Assembly (NCBI GenBank): GCA_965243335.1
Contig: OZ251545.1
Span: 4,712,001 to 4,776,000, forward strand
Length of the DNA stretch: 64,000 nucleotides
Direction of reading: 5' to 3'
Origin: JAJDXW01 sp965243335
GTDB lineage: Bacteria; Pseudomonadota; Gammaproteobacteria; HK1
Both the position numbers and the translations under genes were made by a program. Position 1 is the first letter of the stretch, and every line of letters begins with the position of its first letter. This document shows, one piece after another, positions 41,412 to 49,986 of this stretch. The notes beneath the pieces were generated by a model. The model searched no databases, had not been told where the DNA came from, and saw only the letters and a program-made list of their open reading frames with translations.

Positions 41412-43190
41412 CTAGTGCGAGGCGCGAGGCGTGAAGCGCCTCACGTCCTGGTACCTGGTGGCGAGGTCGAATACCCCGCCCTCCGCGAGCTGCCCCACGT
41501 GCGACCGGTAGATCTCCTGCCACGGGGTGTGGTTCGGCAGGTCCGGGGGCGCGAGGCGCTCGCGGCGCGCCCGCAGCTCCTCCTCCGGCACGAGCATGTC
41601 GATGGAGCCGGCCTCGAGGTCCACGCGGATCACGTCGTTCGTCTGCAACAGGGCGAGCCCGCCCCCCACCGCGGACTCCGGCGACGCGTTCAGGATCGAC
41701 GGGCTCCCCGAGGTGCCGCTCTGGCGCCCGTCCCCGATCGTCGGCAGCTCCCGGACGCCGCGCTTGATGAGCGCGTCCGGCGGCTGCATGTTGACCACCT
41801 CGGCCGACCCCGGATACCCCACCGGGCCGCAGCCCCGGATGACGAGGAAGCAGTCTTCGTCCACCTCGAGCGACGGGTCGTTGATCCGGCGGCGATAGTC
41901 CTCCGGCCCCTCGAAGACGATGGCCCGCCCCTCGATGACGTTCTCCCGCCCCGGCCGCTCGAGGTAGCGCCGGCGGAAGGTCTCGTCGATGACCGAGGTC
42001 TTCATCACCGCCGCATCGAACAGGTTGCCCTTGAGCACGACGAAGCCCGCGTCTTCCTTGAGAGGGTCGTTGTAGGGGCGGATCACGCCGCGGTCGGCCG
42101 ACCCCGCGCCGGCGTAGTTCTCCCCGATGGTCCGCCCGTTCACGGTCGCCGCGTCGGGGTGGAGCTTTCCGGCCCGCAGCAGCTCGCCCATGACCGCCGG
42201 CAGCCCGCCCGCCCGGAAGTAGCCTTCGCCGAGATGGTCGCCGGCCGGCTGCATGTTGACGAGGAGGGGGATGCAGCGCCCGATGCGCTGCCAGTCGTCC
42301 ATGGAGAGGGGCACGCCGACGTGGCGGGCGATGGCGTTGACGTGGATCGGGGCGTTCGTCGAGCCCCCGATCGCGGAGTTCGCGACGATGACGTTCTCGA
42401 ACGCCTCGCGGGTCATGATCTTCGAGGGGGTCACGTCCTCGCGGACCAGCGCGACGATGCGGCGCCCCGTCTCGTAGGCGATCTGGCCCCGCTCCTTGTA
42501 GGGGGCGGGGATCGCCGCGCAGCCGGGGAGGGACATCCCGAGCGCTTCGGCGAGCCCGTTCATGGTGGAGGCGGTGCCCATCGTGTTGCAGTGGCCGTCG
42601 GACTTCGCCGACGAGGCCACCATCTCGATGAACTCCTCGTAGTCGATCTCGCCGGCCGCGTAGAGCTTGCGCGCCTCCCAGAGGATGGTCCCGGAGCCGG
42701 CGAGCCGCCCCCGATGCCAGCCGTCCAGCATCGGGCCGCCGGAGAGCACGATGGCGGGGATGTTCACGGTGGCGGCGGCCATGAGCTGCGACGGGGTCGT
42801 CTTGTCGCACCCGGTGGTGAGCACCACCCCGTCGAGGGGGTAGCCGTGCAGCACCTCGACGAGCCCGAGGTAGGCGAGGTTGCGGTCGAGGGCCGCGGTG
42901 GGGCGCTTGCCGGTCTCCTGGATCGGGTGCACCGGGAACTCGAGCGGGACCCCGCCCGCGGCCCGGATCCCGGCCTGCACCCGCTCCGCGAGCCGCAGGT
43001 GCACCCGGTTGCAGGGGGAGAGGTCGCTCCCGGACTGGGCGATCCCGATGATCGGGCTCCCCGACTGGAGCTCCCCGCGGGTGATCCCGAAGTTCATGTA
43101 GCGCTCGATGTGGATCGCGGTGTTGTCGGGATCGTCGAGGTCGTGGAACCAGAGTTGGCTTCGGAGCCGGGGGCCGCCGGACGTGCTCAT
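41412..43190 (-). CDS. IlvD/EDD-family sugar-acid dehydratase
   Basis: A 592-residue Fe-S-dependent dehydratase. Cluster cysteines are visible in SDLSPCNRVH, TTGCDKTTPSQL and DGHCNTMGTAST, and IANSAIGGSTNAPIHV-like and GRQSGTSGSPSILNASPESA segments mark the family. Within it, the N-terminus RSQLWFHDLDDPDNTAIHIE resembles xylonate/arabonate/galactonate dehydratases more than branched-chain IlvD. The product would be a 2-keto-3-deoxy sugar acid, a substrate type for the DHDPS-family aldolase at 50903-51883. ATG 43190 is used. It is divergent from the EamA transporter gene. Confidence 0.87.
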   Translation of the reverse strand: MSTSGGPRLRSQLWFHDLDDPDNTAIHIERYMNFGITRGELQSGSPIIGIAQSGSDLSPCNRVHLRLAERVQAGIRAAGGVPLEFPVHPIQETGKRPTAALDRNLAYLGLVEVLHGYPLDGVVLTTGCDKTTPSQLMAAATVNIPAIVLSGGPMLDGWHRGRLAGSGTILWEARKLYAAGEIDYEEFIEMVASSAKSDGHCNTMGTASTMNGLAEALGMSLPGCAAIPAPYKERGQIAYETGRRIVALVREDVTPSKIMTREAFENVIVANSAIGGSTNAPIHVNAIARHVGVPLSMDDWQRIGRCIPLLVNMQPAGDHLGEGYFRAGGLPAVMGELLRAGKLHPDAATVNGRTIGENYAGAGSADRGVIRPYNDPLKEDAGFVVLKGNLFDAAVMKTSVIDETFRRRYLERPGRENVIEGRAIVFEGPEDYRRRINDPSLEVDEDCFLVIRGCGPVGYPGSAEVVNMQPPDALIKRGVRELPTIGDGRQSGTSGSPSILNASPESAVGGGLALLQTNDVIRVDLEAGSIDMLVPEEELRARRERLAPPDLPNHTPWQEIYRSHVGQLAEGGVFDLATRYQDVRRFTPRASH

Positions 43191-43355
43191 GGGTGTCGCC
43201 TCGCGCTGCCGTCGTTCTGCCTTCGCATGTCTTCGCCTGTCTCCGCTCGCGATCGAAGGGCCGGCAGGATAGCATGGCCTCCCGATCCCGGCGTGCGCCG
43301 AAACGCCCCTTCTTCGTAGGAATATGGCTCGATCCGATCGGGCGTCAGGAGGACG

Positions 43356-44240
43356 GTGACCCCGCCCGAAGCCCTGCTGCCCGTCCTCGTCTCGCTCGCC
43401 TCGGCGGTCGCGTTCGGGGGCTCCGGGGTCGCCGCGAAGCGCGGCCTCGCGCACGTCGATCCGCTGGCGGGCACGGTGGTCGCGGTGGGGACGTGCGTGA
43501 TCGCCTACCTCGTGATCGCGCCCCTCTGGATGCGCGCCGGGGACTGGTTCACGGCCGGGTTCTGGGTCTTCGCGGCGATGGGGGTCATCCAGCCGGCCCT
43601 CTCCATGTACCTCGCGAACGAGGCCTACAGCCGGGCCGGGGCCACGATCACCTCGACGTTCGCGGCGACCGCGCCCCTCTTCGCGGCCACCCTCTCCATC
43701 CTCTTCCTCGGCGAGCGGCTGACCGCGGCGATCGCGGCCGGCACCCTCCTCACCGTGTTCGGCATCGTGACCCTCTCCTGGAGCCCGCGCGGGAGCCGCC
43801 GGCAGCGGCTGGTCGCGGCCGCCCTCGCCTTCGCGACCGCCACCGCCGCCATCCGGGGCCTCAACCACTTCGTCGGGAAGGTCGGCATGGAGCTCCTCCC
43901 CAACGTGTTCATGGCCGCCTTCTGCTCGTTCGTGGTCTCGTTCGTCATCCTCGCCGCCGCCTACCGCCTGCGGCGGGGGAGGTGGCCGGGGAGGCTGCCG
44001 GCGGCCGGGGTGCGCTGCTTCGCCGTCACCGGCCTTTGCATCGCCACCGGGATGGGGTTCCTGTTCGCCGCCCTCCTCATGGGCCAGGTGGTCGTCGTCT
44101 CCCCGATCGTCGGGACCTACCCGGTGTTCACCCTGCTCGCGTCGGCCGCCCTCGGCGACGAGCGGTTCACGGGCAAGGTGCTCGCGGGGGTAGGCCTCGT
44201 CGTGGTCGGGGTGGGATTCGTCAGCACCTCCGCGGGCTGA
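43356..44240 (+). CDS. EamA/DMT-family transporter
   Basis: A 294-residue permease with ten predicted helices in two EamA repeats. The first repeat ends in SILFLGERLTAAIAAGTLLT and the second in SAALGDERFTGKVLAGVGLV, the conserved xxGExxT hallmark in each half. These proteins usually export small metabolites. GTG 43356 is used. It is divergent from the sugar-acid dehydratase, 165 bases apart, which may share control. The stop is followed by a repeat-filled spacer. Confidence 0.87.
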   Translation: MTPPEALLPVLVSLASAVAFGGSGVAAKRGLAHVDPLAGTVVAVGTCVIAYLVIAPLWMRAGDWFTAGFWVFAAMGVIQPALSMYLANEAYSRAGATITSTFAATAPLFAATLSILFLGERLTAAIAAGTLLTVFGIVTLSWSPRGSRRQRLVAAALAFATATAAIRGLNHFVGKVGMELLPNVFMAAFCSFVVSFVILAAAYRLRRGRWPGRLPAAGVRCFAVTGLCIATGMGFLFAALLMGQVVVVSPIVGTYPVFTLLASAALGDERFTGKVLAGVGLVVVGVGFVSTSAG

Positions 44241-44264
44241 AGGCCGCCCCGCCGGCCGCGGCAG

Positions 44265-44470
44265 GCGCTCCTGGGAGCGCTTGCGTCCCGCCCACCTTCG
44301 TCATTCCCGCGAAAGCGGGAATCCAGGTGTCCTGGGAACGCGGGCGTCTCGCCCGCATCGGGCGGTTGCGGACCCACCGTGGTTCGTTTGCGGGCGAGAC
44401 ACAAGCGTTCCCAGGAGCGCCTGCGAGAGGTGCGCCGGGCGAAAATCTCCGCGGCGCACATGCCGCTTAG
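44265..44470. repeat. Dispersed composite repeat between convergent genes
   Basis: It contains CCTGGGAGCGCTTGCGTCCC, the ATTCCCGCGAAAGCGGGAAT palindrome (44303-44322), CCTGGGAACGCGGGCGTCTC, CGGGCGAGACACAAGCGTTC and a divergent copy of the GCGAAAATCnCCnCnGCGCAC module. It shares about 60 contiguous bases with 35005-35065 by eye. Confidence 0.75.
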
Positions 44471-44472
44471 TC

Positions 44473-44721
44473 CTAGTCCGGCTTGCCTCCCGCCCCGCCG
44501 GACGCGAAGCGGGTGAAGGCCCGCTGCATCGCGTCCCATGCCTCCGCCCCCGCCGGCATGAACATCTTCGCGAGCTTGTCCGGCTCGAGGGACTCGAAGT
44601 ACTCGGCGGTGCGCCTCTGCATCTGCTCCATCGCGGCGCGCTGGAAGTCCGCCACGTCGGGCCACCCGAGGAACGCCCGCGCCTCCTCCGGCGAACAGTC
44701 GATGTCGATCTTGATCTTCAT
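44473..44721 (-). CDS. DUF6489-like small protein of the PHA locus
   Basis: An 82-residue protein starting MKIKIDIDCSPEEARAFLGW and containing QMQRRTAEYFESLEPDKLAK and AWDAMQRAF. The beta strand KIxIDIDCxPEEARxFLG followed by two amphipathic helices fits the DUF6489 type found beside PHA genes in alphaproteobacteria. It is probably a granule-associated or phasin-like accessory, but that is inference from its place 205 bases downstream of phaC. GGGAGG lies 7 bases before the ATG. Confidence 0.7.
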   Translation of the reverse strand: MKIKIDIDCSPEEARAFLGWPDVADFQRAAMEQMQRRTAEYFESLEPDKLAKMFMPAGAEAWDAMQRAFTRFASGGAGGKPD

Positions 44722-44925
44722 GGGATGCCTCCCGTTGTGGGCCGGGCGCGCCGGGACGTCCGGCGGAAGGCCCGGCGAGATGGCCTGCGAGATGCCCGGC
44801 GGAACGTCCCGCGGCCGCGGCCGGAGCCGGGGTTCGGGCCGGAATCCGGGCCGTGGTTCAAGCCGGGCGGCCGGGCTCGGGGTCGAGGCCGAAGCCGGCG
44901 CCGGACCCCGGGCCGAGAGCGCGGC

Positions 44926-46818
44926 TCAGGGGTCGCATCGCACCCGCACGTAGGATCCCGGGGCCGGCTCGATCGGCGCAAGCCCTCCCTCGCCAGGGAC
45001 CCGCGCGGCCACCTGCCGCCCCGAGCGCCTCGCCATCCAGCGGCGCCAGTCCGGCCACCAGGACCCGGGATGCTCCTCCGCGCCCTCCAGCCACTCGTCC
45101 AGGGACCGGGGCCGCCGGCGCCCCGCCGGGTCGATCCAGTGCTGGTACCGGTTGCGGTCCGGCGGGTTGACCACCCCCGCGATGTGCCCGGACCCGGCGA
45201 GGACGAAGCGCCGGGGGCCGGAGAAGAGATGCATCGCCTTGTAGACGGACGCGGCCGGGGCGATGTGGTCCTGGCGCGACGCCTGCAGGTAGACCGGGAT
45301 GCGGACGTCCGCGAGGTCGAGCCGCTGGCCGAGGACCTCGAACGCGCCGGGGGTGGAGAGGCGGTTCTCCTGGTACATCCCCCGCAGGTACTCGAAGAAG
45401 AGGCGGGCGGGGAAGCGGGTCGAGTCCGCGTTCCAGTAGAGGAGGTCGAAGGCGCGGGGCGTCCTGCCCATCAGGTAGCTCTCGATCGCGAAGCGCCACA
45501 GGAGGTCGTTGGAGCGCAGCAGGTTGAAGGCGGCGGCCATGGAGGCGCCGTCGAGGTAGCCCAGGCGCTCCACCTCCCCCTCGACGAGCTTCAGGGTGGA
45601 CGGATCGGTGAACACCCGAAGCTCCCCGCCGTCCGCGAAGTCGACCTGCGCGGCGAAGAACGTGGCCGCGCGAACCCGGGCATCGCCCCTCGCGCCCATC
45701 CAGGCGAGGGCCAGCGCGAGCAGGGTCCCGCCGATGCAGTAGCCGATGGCGGTGACCTCCCGCTCCCCCGTCGCCCGCTCGATCGCGTCGAGGGCGGCGA
45801 ATATCCCGTCGCGGAAGTAGTCGTCGAAGCCCCGGTCGCGATGCCGGCCGTCGGGGTTCACCCACGACACCATGAACACGGTGAACCCCTGCGCGACGCA
45901 CCAGGCGGCGAACGAGTTCGAGGGGCGGAGGTCCAGGATGTAGAACTTGTTGATCCACGGCGGCACGATCAGGAGCGGGCGCTTGTGCACGGTCTCCGTG
46001 GCGGGCGCGTACTGGATGAGCTCCAGGAGCTCGTTCCGGAAGACCACCTCGCCCGGGGTGGCCGCGACGTCGACGCCGATCTCGAACGCATCGGGCGGGA
46101 CGTGCTCGACCGCGAGCGGCCCCTTGCCCTTGGCGAGGACCGCGGCGAGGTTCCGGTAGCCCTCGCGGAGGTTCTCCCCGCGCCGCTCCGCCGTCTCGCG
46201 GAGCACCTCGGGATTGGTGAGCGCGAAGTTGGTAGGCGACATCGCGTCGACGATCTGACGGCTCACGAAGTCCACCTTCCGCGCGGTGTCCTCGTCGAGC
46301 CCGTCGATGCTCTCCACCATGCGCTTCGCCCAGGCGGCGTTGAGCAGGTAGGCCTGCTTGACGTAGTCGAATACCGGGTTCTCGCTCCACTCGGGGTCGC
46401 CGAAGCGCAGGTCGTCGGGCGCGGGCTCGATCACCGGCGCTGGATTCGGCGCTGGCTCCGACGCCGTCTCCGATTCCGGCGCCGCGCCGGGCGCGTGGCG
46501 AAGCAGGCGCGCGGTGGTCCCCATCCACAGGCGCTGGTAGTCCTGGAGGAGCTGCATCTGGGCCGCGGCCATCCGCTCCGGGTCGAAGCGGACCTTCCCG
46601 GCCGAATCGCCCGCCGCTTCCGCCGCCGCCCCGGCGGCGCTCCCGGCCCCCCTCGCCCAGGCCCCCGCAAGGTCCGCCATCATCTTCCGGAGCGGCTCCG
46701 TGAACCCATGCCCCCCGTGCGCGGCAGGGCCGTCCACGCCGGCGCCTGAGTCGGAGCCGGAGCCGGAGCCTGCGGCATCGGCGGAATCGGGTCGATCATC
46801 GTCGGTTCGTTTCGACAT
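44926..46818 (-). CDS. phaC: Poly(3-hydroxyalkanoate) synthase, class I
   Basis: A 630-residue cytoplasmic, granule-bound synthase that polymerises 3-hydroxyacyl-CoA. After a variable acidic N-terminus (about 1-75), the conserved part shows PPWINKFYILDLRPSNSF, the lipase-box-like GYCIGGT with catalytic Cys361, ASRQDHIAP with Asp517 and GSGHIAGVVNPP with His545. SWVNPD and WNADSTRFP are further class I hallmarks. The length fits class I (about 600). The order phaC then DUF6489 on one strand and phasin/phaR just upstream makes a PHA locus; no phaA or phaB is in the window. Confidence 0.95.
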   Translation of the reverse strand: MSKRTDDDRPDSADAAGSGSGSDSGAGVDGPAAHGGHGFTEPLRKMMADLAGAWARGAGSAAGAAAEAAGDSAGKVRFDPERMAAAQMQLLQDYQRLWMGTTARLLRHAPGAAPESETASEPAPNPAPVIEPAPDDLRFGDPEWSENPVFDYVKQAYLLNAAWAKRMVESIDGLDEDTARKVDFVSRQIVDAMSPTNFALTNPEVLRETAERRGENLREGYRNLAAVLAKGKGPLAVEHVPPDAFEIGVDVAATPGEVVFRNELLELIQYAPATETVHKRPLLIVPPWINKFYILDLRPSNSFAAWCVAQGFTVFMVSWVNPDGRHRDRGFDDYFRDGIFAALDAIERATGEREVTAIGYCIGGTLLALALAWMGARGDARVRAATFFAAQVDFADGGELRVFTDPSTLKLVEGEVERLGYLDGASMAAAFNLLRSNDLLWRFAIESYLMGRTPRAFDLLYWNADSTRFPARLFFEYLRGMYQENRLSTPGAFEVLGQRLDLADVRIPVYLQASRQDHIAPAASVYKAMHLFSGPRRFVLAGSGHIAGVVNPPDRNRYQHWIDPAGRRRPRSLDEWLEGAEEHPGSWWPDWRRWMARRSGRQVAARVPGEGGLAPIEPAPGSYVRVRCDP

Positions 46819-47173
46819 GGGCGGCGCCCTCCGGCGGGAACGTACTCCTCGGGGCCGGCGGACGCGGATGCGCCGCCGGCCCGATCACGGCCCGCGCGCT
46901 CCCGTGGGCCTCCCCCCTGGACCACGGGCGGCGCGGACGGGCACGCCCGGCGCAAGCGGGCGCGGCCGGCGGAACCCGCGGGCCGGAACCTCCCCGCCGC
47001 CGCGTCTCCGCGGCTGCGGCAGGCCACCCGGCGGCCCTCCCCACGATGCTCGGGGCGCCGCCCGCCCGTTTCCGGCCCCGCTCCCGGCCCCGAATCCCGA
47101 TCCGGGCTTCGGCGGGGAAGAGCCGCGCGCCCCTCCCCGCCTCATCGTCCGCGATCCTCGCTACCCGACCTCG
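46819..47173. other. GC-rich spacer between phaC and phasin gene
   Basis: About 355 very GC-rich bases on the leader side of phaC. No gene, repeat copy or clear promoter is visible. Confidence 0.5.
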
Positions 47174-47689
47174 CTACGAGGCCGGTGCGGTGTCTTCGGT
47201 CTGCGCCCCGAGCGGACTCGCCCACCGGGTGGAGGCATCGGTGACGATGCGGGCGAACTCCGCACCCTGCGCGAGCCCGAGGTTCATCATACGGGTGGCG
47301 GAGTCGACCTGCACCGTGATCCACTCGTCCAGGGTCCGGGCCGACAGGGCGCGGCCGGCGGTCTTGATGCCGACGTCCGCGGCGGCGCAGGTGTAGTCGA
47401 TCGCCTTCTCCATGCTCGTCTCGAGGCCGGCGATGGCCGCCTCGGTGGAGGCGGAGACCGCGGAGGCGTTCTCGCCGGCGCCGGCGTCGGAGGCGGCGCC
47501 CATCTTCGCGCGCAGCGCTTGCGCCGCCTCGATCTGCGCGGCGCTCGCCGCGGCCGCCCCGCGGCACGCCCGGACGGTGGCTTCCGCCGTCATCCGCATC
47601 GTCTTCTCGAAGGCGTCCCGGCCGAGCGCCGCCACGCTCTCCAGCACCTCCGGCCCGTGCGCCGCTCCGGTCTTCGCGCTCGCGTTCAT
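47174..47689 (-). CDS. phaP: Phasin
   Basis: A 171-residue helical protein with phasin-family features: ALGRDAFEKTMRMTAEATVR, a stretch of Ala-rich amphipathic helix, TSMEKAIDYTCAAADVGIKT and TLDEWITVQVDSATRMM. It coats PHA granules. ATG 47689 has AGGAG 8 bases upstream. It is divergent from phaR, with a TGCN3GCA palindrome (47749-47763) 60 bases before its start, so it is probably repressed by PhaR until granules titrate the repressor. Confidence 0.82.
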   Translation of the reverse strand: MNASAKTGAAHGPEVLESVAALGRDAFEKTMRMTAEATVRACRGAAAASAAQIEAAQALRAKMGAASDAGAGENASAVSASTEAAIAGLETSMEKAIDYTCAAADVGIKTAGRALSARTLDEWITVQVDSATRMMNLGLAQGAEFARIVTDASTRWASPLGAQTEDTAPAS

Positions 47690-47748
47690 GTTCGATTCTC
47701 CTCGTCGGGGATGCGCCGCGCCGGCCGCGACCCGCGCGCCGGCAGATT

Positions 47749-47763
47749 TTTTGCATTGCAAAA
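47749..47763. promoter_or_regulatory. PhaR operator candidate upstream of the phasin gene
   Basis: TTTTGCATTGCAAAA is a perfect 7-1-7 inverted repeat with core TGCATTGCA (TGCN3GCA), the TGC-based core reported for PhaR-type repressors. It lies 60 bases upstream of the phasin ATG in a short A/T-rich patch. Confidence 0.6.
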
Positions 47764-47835
47764 TATCGGGGTCGAGCTCCCCCATGTCAACCCCCTGGCG
47801 CCGCTTGCGCGGGCGCGTCCTTGGGAGCGGGGCGT

Positions 47836-47985
47836 CCTGGGAACGCGGGCGTCCCGCCCGCAGCGGACCGGAGGTCCGGGGGCGAAGCACCAGGGAAATT
47901 GCGGGAAAGATGCCCGCGTTCCCAGGGGTCTCCACGAGTGACGCGCCTGGCGAAAATCCCCACCGCGCACCTGCCGCCGGGAATT
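47836..47985. repeat. Dispersed composite repeat inside the phaP-phaR spacer
   Basis: CCTGGGAACGCGGGC (47836-47850) is repeated as a perfect 15-bp inverted copy at 47912-47926. The second module TGGCGAAAATCCCCACCGCG followed by CACCTGCC lies at 47949-47976. The repeat separates the two PhaR operator candidates. Confidence 0.75.
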
Positions 47986-48016
47986 TTTTGCGTTGCAAAG
48001 TCCGATCGGGTACAAC
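47986..48016 (+). promoter_or_regulatory. phaR promoter overlapped by a PhaR operator candidate
   Basis: TTTTGCGTTGCAAAG (47986-48000) has the same TGCN3GCA core (TGCGTTGCA, 47989-47997) as the phasin box. It overlaps a plausible -35 TTGCGT (47988-47993); a -10 TACAAC (48011-48016) follows after exactly 17 bases. Binding there would block RNA polymerase, giving autorepression. The boxes are weak matches to sigma-70 consensus. Confidence 0.5.
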
Positions 48017-48057
48017 GCCCGCGTGGACCTCCCTTCCCGCATCCCTGGAGGCGCCCC

Positions 48058-48783
48058 GTGAGCGCCGCGCCGCGCCCGGCCGTCATCCGCAAATACGCGA
48101 ACCGGCGGCTCTACGACACCGCGAACGGGCGGTTCGTGACCTTCGCCGACCTGCAGGAGATGGTCCGCCGCGGCGAGGACTTCGTGGTGCGCGAGGCGAA
48201 GACCGAGCGCGACATCACCGCGTGGGTCCTCGCCCAGATCGTCGCCGAGGAAGCGGGCAGGGGGAACCACCTGCTCTCGCTCGGCTCCCTCCGCCGGCTG
48301 CTGCGCTTCTACCACGAGGGGCTCGGCGAGCAGCTTTCCGCGCACCTCGAGAGCAGCATGGAGCTGTTCGCGGCGAACCAGCGCGATCTGCTGCGGGGCC
48401 TGTCGAACCCGTTCGACCCGGCCGGCGCGCTCGCGGCGTTCCGCGACCTCGGCGAGCGCAACGCGGAGCATCTCACGCGCCTGTTCCGGCCCGCGGCGGG
48501 GGGAAGCCGGGGTTCGTCCGTGGGACCGGAGGCCGTGCGAGGCGAGGGCGCCGCAGGAGGCGGGGGCGCCGTGGAAGGAGGCGATGGGGCCGAGTCGGCC
48601 GTGGGGTCCGGGTCCACGACCCCCGGAGCCATACCGTCCGAATCCGCCCCGCCCCGGCCTTCGCCGACGGAGCGCGGGACCGAACCCGCCTCCCCCTCCG
48701 GGGAGGACGTCCAGGCCCTTCGCGCCCAGCTCCTCGACCTCCACCGGCGACTCGACGCAATCGAGCGGCAACAGAACGAATGA
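48058..48783 (+). CDS. phaR: PHA synthesis repressor PhaR
   Basis: A 241-residue regulator. The N-terminus VIRKYANRRLYDTANGRFVT followed by FADLQEMV is the diagnostic PHB/PHA accumulation regulator DNA-binding domain (about 8-70). DITAWVLAQIVAEEAGRG and YHEGLGEQLSAHLESSMELF form the PHB-binding part. A disordered Gly/Ser/Pro tail (about 150-215) and a terminal coiled coil (ALRAQLLDLHRRLDAIE) follow. GTG 48058 has GGAGG 6 bases upstream. PhaR binds DNA when free and is titrated by nascent PHA granules. Confidence 0.92.
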   Translation: MSAAPRPAVIRKYANRRLYDTANGRFVTFADLQEMVRRGEDFVVREAKTERDITAWVLAQIVAEEAGRGNHLLSLGSLRRLLRFYHEGLGEQLSAHLESSMELFAANQRDLLRGLSNPFDPAGALAAFRDLGERNAEHLTRLFRPAAGGSRGSSVGPEAVRGEGAAGGGGAVEGGDGAESAVGSGSTTPGAIPSESAPPRPSPTERGTEPASPSGEDVQALRAQLLDLHRRLDAIERQQNE

Positions 48784-48839
48784 CGGCGGGGCGGCGGCGG
48801 TTCAGCCACCGCCTTCTTCGCAGCGGTTCGGGCCGCCGG

Positions 48840-49844
48840 TCAGGTCTCCGCCGAGCCGGATGGGGGCGGGCAGACGAGGGGGTTCGCGGCGCTCCAGCCG
48901 AGCGCCTCTTCCCGAACGTCCATGTGGACCTGCGACCACGTGAGCCTCACCGCTTCCGGATCGTCTTGCCCCTCGCCGTCCACGAGCAGCTCGAAGCTCC
49001 CGAGGTCGAGCTCCGGCCCCGGCCGCGCCAGAAGCTCGGCGACGGCGCGCGCCGCCTCGAAGGGCTCCAGCATCCGCGGCTGCCAGCGTCCGAACACCTT
49101 CGGGTTGCCGGCGTACTCCTCGGTCATCCCGGTGCGCACGAACGGGAGCATGAGGGAGCAGGCATCGACCAGCTCCGCCGATCGGCCGAGGTTGACCCGG
49201 AGCACCCGCGGAAGCGGCAGGACCGCCCAGTTGGCGATGACGTAGCCGGGCACTGCGGGCCCGGGGTCGATGGCCTGGCGCGAAGATACGTAGATCATCG
49301 TCAGCGGTCGTCCGTGGTAGACGGCCTCCCCGGCCCACAGGTGGGTCATGGCGACGAAGCCGTCGATCTTCGTGTCGAGGACCGTCCTCGACTCCTCCAG
49401 GTGATCGATGAAGCTCTGCCTCACCCGCGCGCGGCGCTCCGCCCGGCTCTCCTCCTCGCGCTCCGGCAGGGCGCGCCCGAACCGGTATCCCTTCTCGGTC
49501 AGCCCCGAGTTGCAGACGATGAGGTCCGGCCCGCCTCCGTCCATCTGATCGACGACGTAGCCGCGCGAGGCCCAGAGGTCGCGCATGTTGGTGACGTCGG
49601 CCTGGAGGGCGAACGCCTTCACCCCGCGCTCGCGGAGCTCTGCGACGAGGTCGAAGCCGTCCCGGTAGCTCCGGTGGAAGTGGACCCCGACCGCCGCCGC
49701 GCCGTTCATCGCGGCGGCGAGGGCGAACGCCTGCCCGATCCCGCCGTCGCGTCCCGACCCGGTGATGAGCACCCGCTTCCCCGCGAACGCCTCCCGGCAG
49801 GACTCGGGAAGCCGGAACCTGTCGATGGGCGCGGTGAACGCCAT
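48840..49844 (-). CDS. SDR-family oxidoreductase homologue lacking the catalytic lysine
   Basis: A 334-residue short-chain-dehydrogenase-like protein. The cofactor motif is LITGSGRDGGIGQAFALA (27-44), followed by ALQADVTN and CNSGLTE in the place of NNAG. The active-site Ser is in YVSSRQA (187/188) and Tyr201 starts YVIAN, where the family needs YxxxK; position 205 is Asn. An insertion (EREEESRAERRARVRQSF) precedes the active site. It may be a non-catalytic or altered-chemistry member. ATG 49844 has AGGAG 7 bases upstream. It is in a leftward run with the dioxygenase and aldolase genes. Confidence 0.75.
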   Translation of the reverse strand: MAFTAPIDRFRLPESCREAFAGKRVLITGSGRDGGIGQAFALAAAMNGAAAVGVHFHRSYRDGFDLVAELRERGVKAFALQADVTNMRDLWASRGYVVDQMDGGGPDLIVCNSGLTEKGYRFGRALPEREEESRAERRARVRQSFIDHLEESRTVLDTKIDGFVAMTHLWAGEAVYHGRPLTMIYVSSRQAIDPGPAVPGYVIANWAVLPLPRVLRVNLGRSAELVDACSLMLPFVRTGMTEEYAGNPKVFGRWQPRMLEPFEAARAVAELLARPGPELDLGSFELLVDGEGQDDPEAVRLTWSQVHMDVREEALGWSAANPLVCPPPSGSAET

Positions 49845-49986
49845 GCCTCTCTCCTTCCGTCGATGCGCCGGCACAGTGTCGGACACTGGCCGGGGGCGAT
49901 GTAGCTCATGGTGGTAAAGATGGGCTGGAGCGCTCGGGCGCCGGATGCGGAGCTCCGGGCGCGGGACGCCGCGACGTGGGCGCTGC

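Noticed and set aside
41412..43190. Branched-chain amino-acid IlvD
   Set aside because: The N-terminal WFHDLDDPDNTAIHIER region and catabolic surroundings fit sugar-acid dehydratases better; no other ilv gene is nearby.
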